Source of the DNA: Halomonas sp.
GTDB lineage: Bacteria; Pseudomonadota; Gammaproteobacteria; Pseudomonadales; Halomonadaceae
DNA length: 64,000 nt
Assembly (NCBI RefSeq): GCF_011050415.1
Contig: NZ_DRFS01000034.1
Span: 46,428 to 110,427, forward strand
Reading direction: 5' to 3'
The notes beneath the pieces are model-generated. The model searched no databases and had not been told where the DNA came from. It saw only the letters and a list, made by a program, of their open reading frames with translations. Below are positions 44,701 through 53,277 of the stretch, piece after piece. Positions within the stretch are counted from its first letter, which is position 1. Every line of letters begins with the position of its first letter. A program made the translations under genes and the position numbers.

Positions 44701-44818
44701 TTGGAATATAAAAGAAGGGAAGCGTGTTTGCTCAGACAGAAAAGTGGTAGAGGTTTGTAATCTTCTTGTATTTACTTCTTTCAGTAAAAGTAAAGATTTT
44801 AAAGTTACCCTTTACTGA
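41774..44818 (+). CDS. Three-part fusion: SGNH-like (DUF6270-type), alpha/beta-hydrolase-like, and heparinase II/III-like
   Basis: 1014 residues. The N-terminal part (about 1-250) begins LIFGSCVSRDFFE, the start seen in DUF6270/SGNH-like proteins. The middle (about 265-530) has an alpha/beta-hydrolase nucleophile elbow, YYGSSGGGILG (about 375-385), and DVETGHGP as a possible catalytic His region. The C-terminal part (about 545-1014) resembles heparinase II/III-like lyases, with WNQDPYLSKNWKHNLNSLRWL, NNHGLMADVAII and WHSHVHKQNDELSIFLY (about 820). It is strongly AT-rich compared with its neighbours and carries A9 (41844-41852) and A10 (43362-43371) runs, suggesting recent transfer. Which activities survive is unknown. 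It could deacetylate or modify a uronate-containing glycan. Confidence 0.72.
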   Translation: MSSFLNVLIFGSCVSRDFFEITAEKKIKLVDYYARSSFASISASPIKDDDLTERVESKWQRSMIERDLGKNIIKDLEVKDFDIILVDFIDERFNLAKVFSSVCTISTEYKKYQNKSKYKSIAFDSDEKFELWKAGIDKFLSTLIKINALDKLRVSKVYWATEIEGEGRFSDEYYDYIKRNNIMLDKMYLYLEEKVNINQFIFYPEKTLMAAQKHKWGVQPFHYVNDFYFYTKKSLEINVVTSREKENIKSNAGKVFPDLLSAYRSVKVGEFFINKDGVMYPFKWDMTKGKNSPIIFFTPGRTIRGKPMPVFQRSRYFEFLKEYNCISCFDPTLFKDSEMNLAWFQGEKKRFYALEIASLWKEFVKVMNFDPTKILYYGSSGGGILGFYLAKNTPNSTLYMSNVQTDVRHYDPKTLKKLIEVSFDNDSGYVEQAGDKQNRFTINGHSGPFHLIYSQNKVDNFHYEHHYKKWRLSTELTYFKSVCFIEYEDVETGHGPLNTESEIGIIRAIIEGVDYSAFFPAHSIENIYPEKKKQDEKIINLKHYAYPDFELSFPINWNQDPYLSKNWKHNLNSLRWLHVFDKELKEKVIQDFYSFNIEKKIKNPYFNTRRGDHTISLRIEALIGFMEDFKELPSVLDKIEKILKNDVASLLKGDVYQINNHGLMADVAIIKAINAGVNFFPGLNDIVHDRLINTLSSMYDEEGVCLEHSISYQEYNLLILSEVKKILPAKSIALSVINRVVEKSREVLGFHLLKNKQYIPIGDSFRVPNEKILKETYGDNDSLEELLPFSSKVGTFFSKSGYFIYKSSDGLTHLSLVSGWHSHVHKQNDELSIFLYHKDHIIFDDPGYTEFRPWGEILELKSETWHSNFIVENKEWSDMVEKPSGSKIELISDSPLSVVAEHSRNKKLISSRNLIIEDNIILIKDCISGEDVSGEVTKHKFMISEVVAYINHNSVSLHSKTNDLEIAKIEAIGSGTWNIKEGKRVCSDRKVVEVCNLLVFTSFSKSKDFKVTLY

Positions 44819-44883
44819 TATTTAATTATTGTTTTTTATATTTATTATGACGTTTTATTCTATTTATTAAAGAAAATAATCTT

Positions 44884-47421
44884 ATGAGAATTAAAAATAA
44901 ATTAGACAATGGCTTTAAATTGAGTATAAAGGATAAGGTTAAATTAATTTCTTCTAACTCAATTAATACATCTTTAGGTTTTAGATTAGTAACTCAAGGA
45001 AGGGTTGAACTTGTCCCTTTTAAAGCTATAAATTTTAAAGGCTGGGACGACTGGGAGCAAGATCCGCTCAAGAATCGTAGCTGGCAATGGCGTTTGAACT
45101 GGCTGTCTTTTCTCCCGTATTTGATGGCTTATCATCGAAGCTGTGATAATGATGCTGCGCTCGACTTCGCCCGAGAGGCAATTCAATCATGGTTAAATAA
45201 TTATATAAAAACCGATACTAGTTATCCGTTTGAGTTTATTTGGCATGATCACGCAACTGCTCTGCGTACTGAACAACTTATCCTCTTTACATACTATTGC
45301 CTAGAACATGCACCGGATTGGGTAGAACAGCACTCTGATTTTTTTGTTGGATTGGAGCATGCTTTGCTTGTTCATGGAGAATGGTTAGCCAAAGATAGTT
45401 TCTACTCAAAGCATACCAACCATGGTTTGGAACAGTCACGTGTTTTGCTTCTTTTAAGTACTGTGTTTGAAGGTGAGCAGTCTGTTGTATGGCAGAAAGT
45501 TGCGCTCGCTAGAATTAAAAGCGAATTAGAATTTTCGTTTACTAGTGAGGGCGTACATGTTGAGAACAGCCCTGCCTATCATATTTTTGTATTTAAAGTT
45601 TTTTTAGGTATTGTCAAGGATTATCCCGCCTCAATTTTAGGGGATTTGGCGACTCAGTTCGAACAGTTTTCAGCTAATGCTTTGAAGTTTATTGCTTATA
45701 TCCTTCGGCCTGATGGAATGCTGCCCCCAATAGGCGATACTGAGCAGTTACCTACCTCAAACTCCTATGCTGAAATGTTTGCCAAGAGGCCTATTTATCA
45801 GCATTTTTTATACGCACTTAATCAGGGTAGGCAGGGCATTAAGCCCCAGCTAGTAAACAGTGTTTACCCAACGTCAGGTTATGCGATTTTTCGGGACCAA
45901 TGGCCCGAGGCTGATGTTTATCAGCAAGCTTTTCATATTGTGATGAAACTAGGCTGCTTAAGCCGCTACCATCATCAGCAAGATGAAGGGCATCTTTCTG
46001 TGTATGCGTGGGGGGAAGATTGGTTAATTGATTCCGGCCTCTATAATTATGTGAACACTGACCCTGTGCGTAAATATATGCGTGGACGAGCCGGCCATAA
46101 TGTACCGTTAATCAATGGGGTCAGTTATTCGAAGGATTTTGAACACCGCTTAAAAAATTGGAAGGTGACTGATTTTTCCGATTCTAATGAAAATCCTTTT
46201 GTAACGCTTGAGTTGCAGGTTTTAGAGTCTGTTATACAAAAAAGAACATTTAGTTTTCTAGGGGAAATAAAGCGCTTATGTGTTGCAGATGAATTCACTT
46301 TTAGTGATGAGGGCACACATGATATTACTTTACAGTGGCACGTTCCTACGGATAAAAAAATATCTATTGAAAATGACAAAGTAAGTATTGTTTCTAGCGC
46401 AGGCGCACAATGTATACTTACTTTTGAGGATGAAAAGCCAGATCAAATTGTCGTCTTGCAGGGACAAAAAAAAGATAAGGTTTATAGCTGTATTTCTTAT
46501 AAAACTAATGCGTTAGAAAGCTCACAGGTTATACGCGTTATCTTTAGAAGTCGACCTTCATTAAGTGTTAAAAGTGTGTTTGATTTTATTTCAGAAAAAA
46601 CAATATCCAGTGCTGTTTCAAACACTACTCTTCATGATGTAGAAGTGTCAAGTAACGCCTACAAAATTGATCTGCCTGACTATAAAACAGATTATATCCA
46701 GAAATTTATTGCTGAACATAAAGCCCCTTATGAATCTGAGATGCTGGATGCGATGGCTATTGGGTTGAAGCCAATGGATTTAGTGTTGGATGTAGGTGCT
46801 AATATTGGCAACCATACGCTTTATTGGGCATGTGTTTTAGGCTGCCAGGTGCGCGCATTTGAACCCAATGAACGCCTCTATAAACCTTTAATGAATAGCG
46901 TTGAGTTAAATGGTATCACTCACTTAGTTAACGTACTTCCATACGGTGTAGGAAAGGTACCTTCTAAGGCGAGGTTCACTAGTTTCGATGAGACTAATTT
47001 GGGCTCACAATCATTACAAGTAGTCAGTGATGAGGAAGATGCAAGCATAGAGGTTGTTCGTTTAGATGATCAAGTTTTTGAATCACCTGTAGTGGCGATA
47101 AAAATAGATGTTGAAGGAATGGAGCTTGCTGTTTTAGAAGGTGCTGAAGTTTTAATTCAGAAAGATCGGCCTTTGTTAGTTATTGAGTCTGTTGATACTA
47201 CGCACTATGAATCTTTGCGTGACTTTATAAAAAGAAATGATTACATATATTGTAGTTCTTTTAATGGAACCCCTACGCACTTCTTTATTCATCAAGATAA
47301 GGTTTCAGGTTCTCCCTGGATAAATCTGTTCTTTGAAAAAGGACATGAGTTTTATCAAATGCGGCATTTCCATAAAAAACTGAAGAAGACACTACAACAA
47401 TTGAGTAAAACTAAAAAATAA
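44884..47421 (+). CDS. Heparinase II/III-like protein fused to FkbM methyltransferase
   Basis: 845 residues. An alpha/alpha toroid (about 55-290) shows WEQDPLKNRSWQWRLNWL, FIWHDHATALRTEQL (about 120), KHTNHGLEQSRVLLL (about 178) and VHVENSPAYHIFVFKVF (about 228). The beta-sandwich begins with the metal/catalytic-type YHHQQDEGHLSVYAWGEDWLIDSGLYNY (two overlapping segments, about 361-390). A FkbM methyltransferase follows (about 600-815), with LVLDVGANIGNHTLYWA and AIKIDVEGMELAVLEGA. Lyases and epimerases share this fold, for instance dermatan sulfate epimerase. In a biosynthetic locus, uronate epimerisation with O-methylation is as plausible as cleavage. The first 50 codons are AT-rich. Confidence 0.82.
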   Translation: MRIKNKLDNGFKLSIKDKVKLISSNSINTSLGFRLVTQGRVELVPFKAINFKGWDDWEQDPLKNRSWQWRLNWLSFLPYLMAYHRSCDNDAALDFAREAIQSWLNNYIKTDTSYPFEFIWHDHATALRTEQLILFTYYCLEHAPDWVEQHSDFFVGLEHALLVHGEWLAKDSFYSKHTNHGLEQSRVLLLLSTVFEGEQSVVWQKVALARIKSELEFSFTSEGVHVENSPAYHIFVFKVFLGIVKDYPASILGDLATQFEQFSANALKFIAYILRPDGMLPPIGDTEQLPTSNSYAEMFAKRPIYQHFLYALNQGRQGIKPQLVNSVYPTSGYAIFRDQWPEADVYQQAFHIVMKLGCLSRYHHQQDEGHLSVYAWGEDWLIDSGLYNYVNTDPVRKYMRGRAGHNVPLINGVSYSKDFEHRLKNWKVTDFSDSNENPFVTLELQVLESVIQKRTFSFLGEIKRLCVADEFTFSDEGTHDITLQWHVPTDKKISIENDKVSIVSSAGAQCILTFEDEKPDQIVVLQGQKKDKVYSCISYKTNALESSQVIRVIFRSRPSLSVKSVFDFISEKTISSAVSNTTLHDVEVSSNAYKIDLPDYKTDYIQKFIAEHKAPYESEMLDAMAIGLKPMDLVLDVGANIGNHTLYWACVLGCQVRAFEPNERLYKPLMNSVELNGITHLVNVLPYGVGKVPSKARFTSFDETNLGSQSLQVVSDEEDASIEVVRLDDQVFESPVVAIKIDVEGMELAVLEGAEVLIQKDRPLLVIESVDTTHYESLRDFIKRNDYIYCSSFNGTPTHFFIHQDKVSGSPWINLFFEKGHEFYQMRHFHKKLKKTLQQLSKTKK

Positions 47422-47429
47422 GGTCAATT

Positions 47430-49661
47430 ATGCCTAAGCTTACCAATGAAAAACTAGCAGCGGTTTTTGAGGATGTGAACGCACTGGCCAATGGCGAGCT
47501 TTTATTTGAAAAAGGGCTGTTAACGCTGGGCTCTTTTAAACCGGTAGCGTTTATATTTGAAGGTGCGCCCCTCAATTGGGAGCAAGACCCCCTCAATAAT
47601 CGCAGCTGGCAATGGCGGCTTAATTGGCTTTCTTTTATTCCGTATTTAATAGCGCTGCATCGTAAATCTAATGACAATGAGGTGCTTGACCTTGCTCGCA
47701 CTTCCATTGAGTCTTGGTTAGATAGTTACCTTGAAACGAATTCAGATTACCCCTTTGAATTTATTTGGCATGATCATGCCACAGCATTACGCGCCGAGCA
47801 GTTAGTGCTTCTGTCCTATTATTGCCGTGAATATGCACCTGAATGGGCCAAGCAGAATACGGAATTTCTCGAGTATTTGGCGCGAGCGGTTGTCGTGCAT
47901 GGAGAGTGGTTGGCACAGGACGACTTTTATTCTGAGCATACTAACCATGGCTTAGAACAAGCGCGTGTTCTGCTTTTCATCGGGACATTATTCGATTGGA
48001 TAGAACAGGCGGGCGAATGGCAGAGCATTGCCCTTCAGCGGATTACTAGTGAGCTGGAATTTGCTTTCACTGACGAAGGCGTTCACGTTGAGAATAGCCC
48101 CGCTTATCATGTTTTTGTGTTCAAGGTTTTTATTGGCATCATCAAAGATTATCACCCTGATGTACTGGGAGACCTTGCTGTTCAGTTTGAGCAATTTTCA
48201 GCTAAGGCGCTGAATTTTATTACACATATTTTACGACCAGACGGCAAGTTGCCGCCTGTTGGTGATACTGAGCAGCTACCTACAACGGATGCCTATCAGG
48301 AGATGTTTGGCCACACGGTTGAATACCAGCATTTCCTTTATGCAATCTCCCTTGGAAAACAGGGAGAAGTACCGGCAGTATTAAACCGCGTATATCCCAT
48401 GTCAGGGTATGCCATTTTTCGTGACCGTTGGCCCGCCAAAGAGCACTACTCAAAAGCTTTTCATATTATCGCTAAGGTAGGGTGTTCTAGCCAATATCAC
48501 CATCAGCAAGATGAAGGACACATAAGTCTCTACGGTGGTGGTGAAGACTGGTTGATCGATTCGGGTCTTTATAACTACATCAATAAAGATCCGATACGGA
48601 AATACATGCGAAGCCGCGCTGGTCATAATGTGCCTATGGTCTCCCATGCAAGCTATGCAAAGGACTTCAACCATAGGTTGAGCTCTTGGCAAATAGAAGA
48701 TTATTCGGAAGTTGCCGTTAACCCACACTTGAGCATGAAAATTGAGGTACTACTACCGGTAGTGCATACCAGACTGATTGATTTTGATAGACAAGCCAAG
48801 GTAGTTGAAGTTGAAGATAGCGTGGTTGCTGACGATGGGCAGCTTCGCGATATAACCCTGCAGTGGCATTTCCCTCATGATAAAACTATCACCATTGATG
48901 AAAATCGAGTAGCGGTTACCAGTCCTACTGGCAATCAGTTGAAAATTGATTTTATCGGCGAAGTTCCTTCCAATTTATCGGTAGCTACGGGCCAGAAAGA
49001 AGATCGTGTTTTCAGCTGTATTTCTTATCATGCTAATAAGGTTGAAACTAGCAAGTTATTACGTGTTGTATTTAAAAATCGTGCAGAACTAAAGGTCGTA
49101 ACTCGGTTTATATTTCAGATAACCAACGAGAATATAGCTCCTTCGCTTGAACCCGCTATTGATGGGTCGCAACCCTTGGGCATTATGTTACAACGCTGGC
49201 AAGAAAGCGGCCAGTCCTTGCATACAGTCGTGCTAGGAAGCGGTAATGCCAATTTAGAATTAGCTAAGTGGCATCGAGAAGAAGGATTTGGGTATGTCAG
49301 CTCGCTTGTTAATGATGCTCAGCAGTGCAAAGCTATTCGGAAGCGGGTAGGTAAACATTATCTCGCCTCTTGGTTAAACTGCCATTCGCTAGATGTAATA
49401 GATACTTCACCAATAGCTTTTAATAAACACCCATTACAATGTATAGAAGGAGTATCATTGCTTATAATCACTAAAAGTGGTTTCAAAGAGGAGGATCTAG
49501 GTGGCGTAGTGTTAGGTACGTTGCCGTTGATAGTTGAACGTATGACAAACTCTGGCCACATATGGATTAGTCCACGCCTACCTGAGCATGTTAAAGAGCA
49601 CTGTGAGTATTGGGCGACACAATATAAGCTTACGATTAGCTATGTTACAGGCCTTGAATAG
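47430..49661 (+). CDS. Heparinase II/III-like protein, paralogue of the preceding one
   Basis: 743 residues. The first roughly 570 are closely similar to the 44884 product, with shared WEQDPLNNRSWQWRLNWL, FIWHDHATALRAEQL, EHTNHGLEQARVLL, VENSPAYHVFVFKVFIG and YHHQQDEGHISLYGGGEDWL. The C-terminal about 170 residues differ: instead of a FkbM domain there is TVVLGSGNANLELAKWHREEG and no DVGAN or DVEG motif. This is either a degenerate Rossmann domain or an unrelated one. It starts nine bases after the previous stop, so the pair is a tandem duplication in one transcript. Base composition is nearer the local average than in 41774-44880. Confidence 0.8.
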   Translation: MPKLTNEKLAAVFEDVNALANGELLFEKGLLTLGSFKPVAFIFEGAPLNWEQDPLNNRSWQWRLNWLSFIPYLIALHRKSNDNEVLDLARTSIESWLDSYLETNSDYPFEFIWHDHATALRAEQLVLLSYYCREYAPEWAKQNTEFLEYLARAVVVHGEWLAQDDFYSEHTNHGLEQARVLLFIGTLFDWIEQAGEWQSIALQRITSELEFAFTDEGVHVENSPAYHVFVFKVFIGIIKDYHPDVLGDLAVQFEQFSAKALNFITHILRPDGKLPPVGDTEQLPTTDAYQEMFGHTVEYQHFLYAISLGKQGEVPAVLNRVYPMSGYAIFRDRWPAKEHYSKAFHIIAKVGCSSQYHHQQDEGHISLYGGGEDWLIDSGLYNYINKDPIRKYMRSRAGHNVPMVSHASYAKDFNHRLSSWQIEDYSEVAVNPHLSMKIEVLLPVVHTRLIDFDRQAKVVEVEDSVVADDGQLRDITLQWHFPHDKTITIDENRVAVTSPTGNQLKIDFIGEVPSNLSVATGQKEDRVFSCISYHANKVETSKLLRVVFKNRAELKVVTRFIFQITNENIAPSLEPAIDGSQPLGIMLQRWQESGQSLHTVVLGSGNANLELAKWHREEGFGYVSSLVNDAQQCKAIRKRVGKHYLASWLNCHSLDVIDTSPIAFNKHPLQCIEGVSLLIITKSGFKEEDLGGVVLGTLPLIVERMTNSGHIWISPRLPEHVKEHCEYWATQYKLTISYVTGLE

Positions 49662-49769
49662 AATCGTATCTTTTTGTTACACCCCGCAACACTTTTGACC
49701 TCTTTTATCATTATTTATCGTTTATCGTTCATTATTCGAATTGGTAACCACCACATATTAGGACTCTTT

Positions 49770-51623
49770 ATGTGCGGAATTGTTGGCGCGGTTAGCGCAA
49801 AGGACAGCACGGCTTTTCTTCTGAATGGCTTATCGACATTGGAATATCGCGGTTACGATTCGGCGGGTTTGGCGCTGCTTTCCAGCGAGCAAAACACTGG
49901 CTTGCAGCGTGCCCGTTCGAAAGGGCGCGTGGCTGAGTTGGCCGCGCTTGTAGAAGAAAAGGCGTTAAGCGGCAATGTAGGCATTGCTCACACCCGTTGG
50001 GCCACCCATGGTGTGCCGGCTGAACGCAATGCTCACCCGCATATTTCCGGTGGGTTGGCGGTGGTGCATAACGGCATTATCGAAAACTACGAAGCTCTGC
50101 GTATTCAGTTGCAGGGGTTAGGGTATGAATTCACCTCAGATACCGATACCGAAACTATCGCCCATTTGATTCAAGCCTGTTTCAAAGGCCAGATTGGCGA
50201 GCCAGCGGAAAATCTCTTTTCTGCCGTGCAGTGTGCTGTGGTTCATCTTAAAGGGGCGTTTGCGCTGGCGGTGATTAGTGAAGAGGAGCCAGATTCTTTA
50301 GTGGTTGCTCGCGAAGGCTCGCCGTTAATGCTGGGCATTGCGGAGGATGGTCACTACGCTGCTTCTGATGCTTCAGCGCTTATCTCTGTCACCAAGCGCA
50401 TGATGTATCTGGAAAACGGAGATACTGCACGCTTAACCCGCGATGCGGTAACCGTTATGAATAAGATCGGTCAGCCGGTTGAGCGAGAAGTAATCACGTC
50501 TAACCTGAGTGCCAATGCCGTAGAGCTGGGTGATTACAGCCATTACATGCAGAAGGAAATCTTCGAGCAGCCGCAAGCGTTAAGCAATACGCTGGAAATG
50601 ATTAGCGGGGCAGGGCAGCTGCTACCGGGAATCTTTGGCGCTGAAGCCGCTGATGTTTTTCAGCAGGTCGATTCCGTATTGATTTTAGCCTGCGGCACCT
50701 CAAGCTACGCGGGCATGACGGCTAAATACTGGATTGAGCAAGTAGCAGGCATTCCTTGTAACGTTGAAATCGCCAGCGAGTATCGCTATCGCGACAGCGT
50801 GCCTAACCCTAAACAGCTAGTGGTGGTTATTTCACAGTCGGGTGAAACCGCGGATACGTTAGCTGCCCTTCATCATGCGAAAGCACTGGGCCATACGCAT
50901 ACGGTGGCAATCTGCAACGTACCTGAATCCGCCATTGTGCGTGAAACCGCGCTGCGCTTTATTACCCGCGCTGGGCCGGAAATTGGTGTGGCGTCTACCA
51001 AGGCGTTCACTACTCAGTTAGCAGCACTGTTTCTACTTACTCTGCTGCTGGCGAAAGCTAACCAGCGGTTAAGTGAAGCAGATGAAAAAGCTTACTTGGA
51101 TGAGCTGCGTCACCTACCAATCGCGGTGGATAAAGTATTGGCGTTAGAGCCAAGTATTGAAGCCTGGTCGAAGCAGTTCGCAGATAAGCACCATGCCCTA
51201 TTTTTGGGCCGTGGGCGGCATTATCCTATTGCGTTGGAAGGGGCGCTGAAGCTTAAAGAGATCTCCTACATTCATGCGGAAGCCTATCCAGCGGGGGAGT
51301 TGAAGCATGGTCCCTTGGCGTTGGTTGACTCGGAAATGCCTGTGGTAGTGGTGGCACCTAACGATGAAATGTTGGAGAAGCTTAAAGCTAACATGCAGGA
51401 AGTGAGTGCTCGTGGCGGCCAGCTGTATGTGTTTGCCGATGGTGATAGTGCGGTGAAGTCTAGCGACGGCGTAAATGTATTGATGATGCCTGAGCATTAC
51501 GGTTTGCTTTCGCCAGTATTGCATGTGGTGGCGCTTCAGTTGCTTTCTTATCACGTGGCCTTGGTAAAAGGCACCGATGTGGATAAGCCGCGCAATTTGG
51601 CGAAGAGCGTGACGGTAGAGTAG
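49770..51623 (+). CDS. glmS: Glutamine-fructose-6-phosphate aminotransferase
   Basis: Makes glucosamine-6-phosphate from Fru-6-P and glutamine. The 617 residues begin MCGIVGAV, with Cys2 as the glutaminase nucleophile once Met is removed. THTRWATHG-type (AHTRWATHGVPAERNAHPH), HNGIIENYE and SDTDTETIAHL mark the amidotransferase domain. Two SIS domains (CGTSSYAGMTAKYW, SQSGETADTLAAL, EISYIHAEAYPAGELKHGP) and the C-terminal PRNLAKSVTVE complete it. The start at 49770 follows AGGA; an open frame 32 codons longer translates a low-complexity spacer. It supplies hexosamine for the locus together with glmM. Confidence 0.96.
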   Translation: MCGIVGAVSAKDSTAFLLNGLSTLEYRGYDSAGLALLSSEQNTGLQRARSKGRVAELAALVEEKALSGNVGIAHTRWATHGVPAERNAHPHISGGLAVVHNGIIENYEALRIQLQGLGYEFTSDTDTETIAHLIQACFKGQIGEPAENLFSAVQCAVVHLKGAFALAVISEEEPDSLVVAREGSPLMLGIAEDGHYAASDASALISVTKRMMYLENGDTARLTRDAVTVMNKIGQPVEREVITSNLSANAVELGDYSHYMQKEIFEQPQALSNTLEMISGAGQLLPGIFGAEAADVFQQVDSVLILACGTSSYAGMTAKYWIEQVAGIPCNVEIASEYRYRDSVPNPKQLVVVISQSGETADTLAALHHAKALGHTHTVAICNVPESAIVRETALRFITRAGPEIGVASTKAFTTQLAALFLLTLLLAKANQRLSEADEKAYLDELRHLPIAVDKVLALEPSIEAWSKQFADKHHALFLGRGRHYPIALEGALKLKEISYIHAEAYPAGELKHGPLALVDSEMPVVVVAPNDEMLEKLKANMQEVSARGGQLYVFADGDSAVKSSDGVNVLMMPEHYGLLSPVLHVVALQLLSYHVALVKGTDVDKPRNLAKSVTVE

Positions 51624-51705
51624 TGCCATTGGGCGTCGTTCCGACGCCTCTCGCGGGTGCCTTTAACGCTCGTTGAACTCGCGTTAAGCGTTACCACGCG
51701 CTACG
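51624..51705. repeat. Dispersed palindromic repeat, right half (copy F)
   Basis: Begins within a base or so of the glmS stop with TGCCATTGGGCGTCGTTCC and ends GTTACCACGCGCTACG. Only the right half of the element is present. Confidence 0.8.
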
Positions 51706-51800
51706 GTTTGTGCATTTCCATAACTGGTTGCGAGGCTTGGCAATGCTGCGTGACTCTGCTCATCGTTAATATTCAATATTCACTTTTTAGGTTTTAAATA

Positions 51801-53138
51801 ATGCGTAAATATTTTGGCACAGACGGTGTACGCGGTCGTGTGGGTGAATTCCCGATGACCCCTGATTTTGCTATGAAATTAGGTTGGGCCGCTGGGCAGG
51901 TATTGGGCGCTGAAGGCGTTAAAGAAGTTTTAATTGGTAAAGATACCCGTGCCAGTGGCTACATGCTGGAATCCGCGTTGGAAGCGGGGTTTTCTGCGGC
52001 GGGGGTGAATGTTGCGCTGGTAGGGCCATTGCCTACGCCTGGCGTTGCTTATTTAACCTCTACCTTCCGGGCAGATGCAGGCGTGGTGATTAGCGCTTCC
52101 CATAATCCGTTTGATGATAACGGAATTAAGATTTTTGCCCAGGGTGGTCATAAGCTTACGGATGTTCAGGAACAAGAAATAGAGCGCTGGTTAGAAGTTG
52201 CTATTGAAGGGGGCATGACCTGCGTTAGCTCTGATAAGTTGGGCAAAGCGCGACGTGTTGATGATGCCGCGGGGCGCTACACCGAATACTGCAAGGCTAA
52301 CTTGCCAGGGCACTTGAGCTTAAATGGCTTGAAAATTGTGGTGGATAGCGCCAATGGTGCGGGCTACAAAGTGGGCCCTGCGGTTTATCGTGAGTTAGGT
52401 GCTGAACTAATCAGCATTCACGATAAGCCAAACGGTATCAATATCAATGAGGCCTGCGGTGCTACTGATCTGCAAAGCCTACGCGAAGCTGTGATTGCCC
52501 ATAATGCGGATATGGGCATTGCTCTGGATGGTGATGCTGACCGCTTAATGATGGTCGATCATACCGGTGCAGTAGTGGATGGCGATGAACTTCTATTCCT
52601 GCTGGCGAAAGATGCCAAACGCGCAGGTTATACCGGCGGCGTAGTGGGGACTCAAATGAGTAACCTGGGGCTTGAGCAGGCACTTAACGGCCTGGATATT
52701 CCGTTTAAGCGTGCCAAAGTGGGCGACCGTTATGTACTGGAGCAGTTAAAGGCCACTGGTTGGCGGCTAGGTGGGGAAGGTTCTGGTCATTTGTTAAGCT
52801 TGGATCACGCCTCAACGGGTGATGCGATAATTGCTTCACTGCGAGTGCTTACCTGTTTATTAGAGCAGCAAGCAACGCTGTTTGATGCCAAACAAGGCAT
52901 GCTGAAATTGCCCCAAACTTTGATCAACGTGCGTTATACCGCTCAAGTAGGCCACGACCCGCTGGAAACTACCGCCGTACAGCAAGCTGTCGCGCAGGTA
53001 GAGCAACAACTTGGCCAAGATGGCCGTGTGCTGCTGCGTAAGTCCGGCACCGAACCGCTGATTCGTGTAATGGTAGAAGCCGTTAATGCTGAGCAGGCGC
53101 AGTCATCCGCTCAGCATATTGCTGATGCCTTGGTTTAA
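51801..53138 (+). CDS. glmM: Phosphoglucosamine mutase
   Basis: Converts glucosamine-6-P to glucosamine-1-P. 445 residues, matching the family. FGTDGVRGRVGEFPMTPDFA, the phosphoserine loop ISASHNPFDDNGIKIF (Ser near 102), the Mg loop LDGDADRLMMVD, GGEGSGHLL and the phosphate-binding RKSGTEPLIRVMVEA are all intact. GlmM is usually encoded with ftsH-folP. Its place here beside glmS suggests a dedicated or duplicated copy for surface glycan supply. Confidence 0.96.
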   Translation: MRKYFGTDGVRGRVGEFPMTPDFAMKLGWAAGQVLGAEGVKEVLIGKDTRASGYMLESALEAGFSAAGVNVALVGPLPTPGVAYLTSTFRADAGVVISASHNPFDDNGIKIFAQGGHKLTDVQEQEIERWLEVAIEGGMTCVSSDKLGKARRVDDAAGRYTEYCKANLPGHLSLNGLKIVVDSANGAGYKVGPAVYRELGAELISIHDKPNGININEACGATDLQSLREAVIAHNADMGIALDGDADRLMMVDHTGAVVDGDELLFLLAKDAKRAGYTGGVVGTQMSNLGLEQALNGLDIPFKRAKVGDRYVLEQLKATGWRLGGEGSGHLLSLDHASTGDAIIASLRVLTCLLEQQATLFDAKQGMLKLPQTLINVRYTAQVGHDPLETTAVQQAVAQVEQQLGQDGRVLLRKSGTEPLIRVMVEAVNAEQAQSSAQHIADALV

Positions 53139-53277
53139 AACAGGAAGTAGTGGTGGCTCAAGCGCGCTCTATTTGTCTGATTTACCATAAACTCGCCCAT
53201 TTGAGTCGCCAGCGCTTAACTTGACGGGTTAAGTTGTTATCCTTACGCCTATTATTGCTAGTTACCAGGAAGAAACC

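Noticed and set aside
49662..49769. glmS ribozyme in the glmS leader
   Set aside because: Only about 108 bp of low-complexity sequence without the expected pseudoknot pattern; glmS ribozymes are mainly found in Gram-positives.
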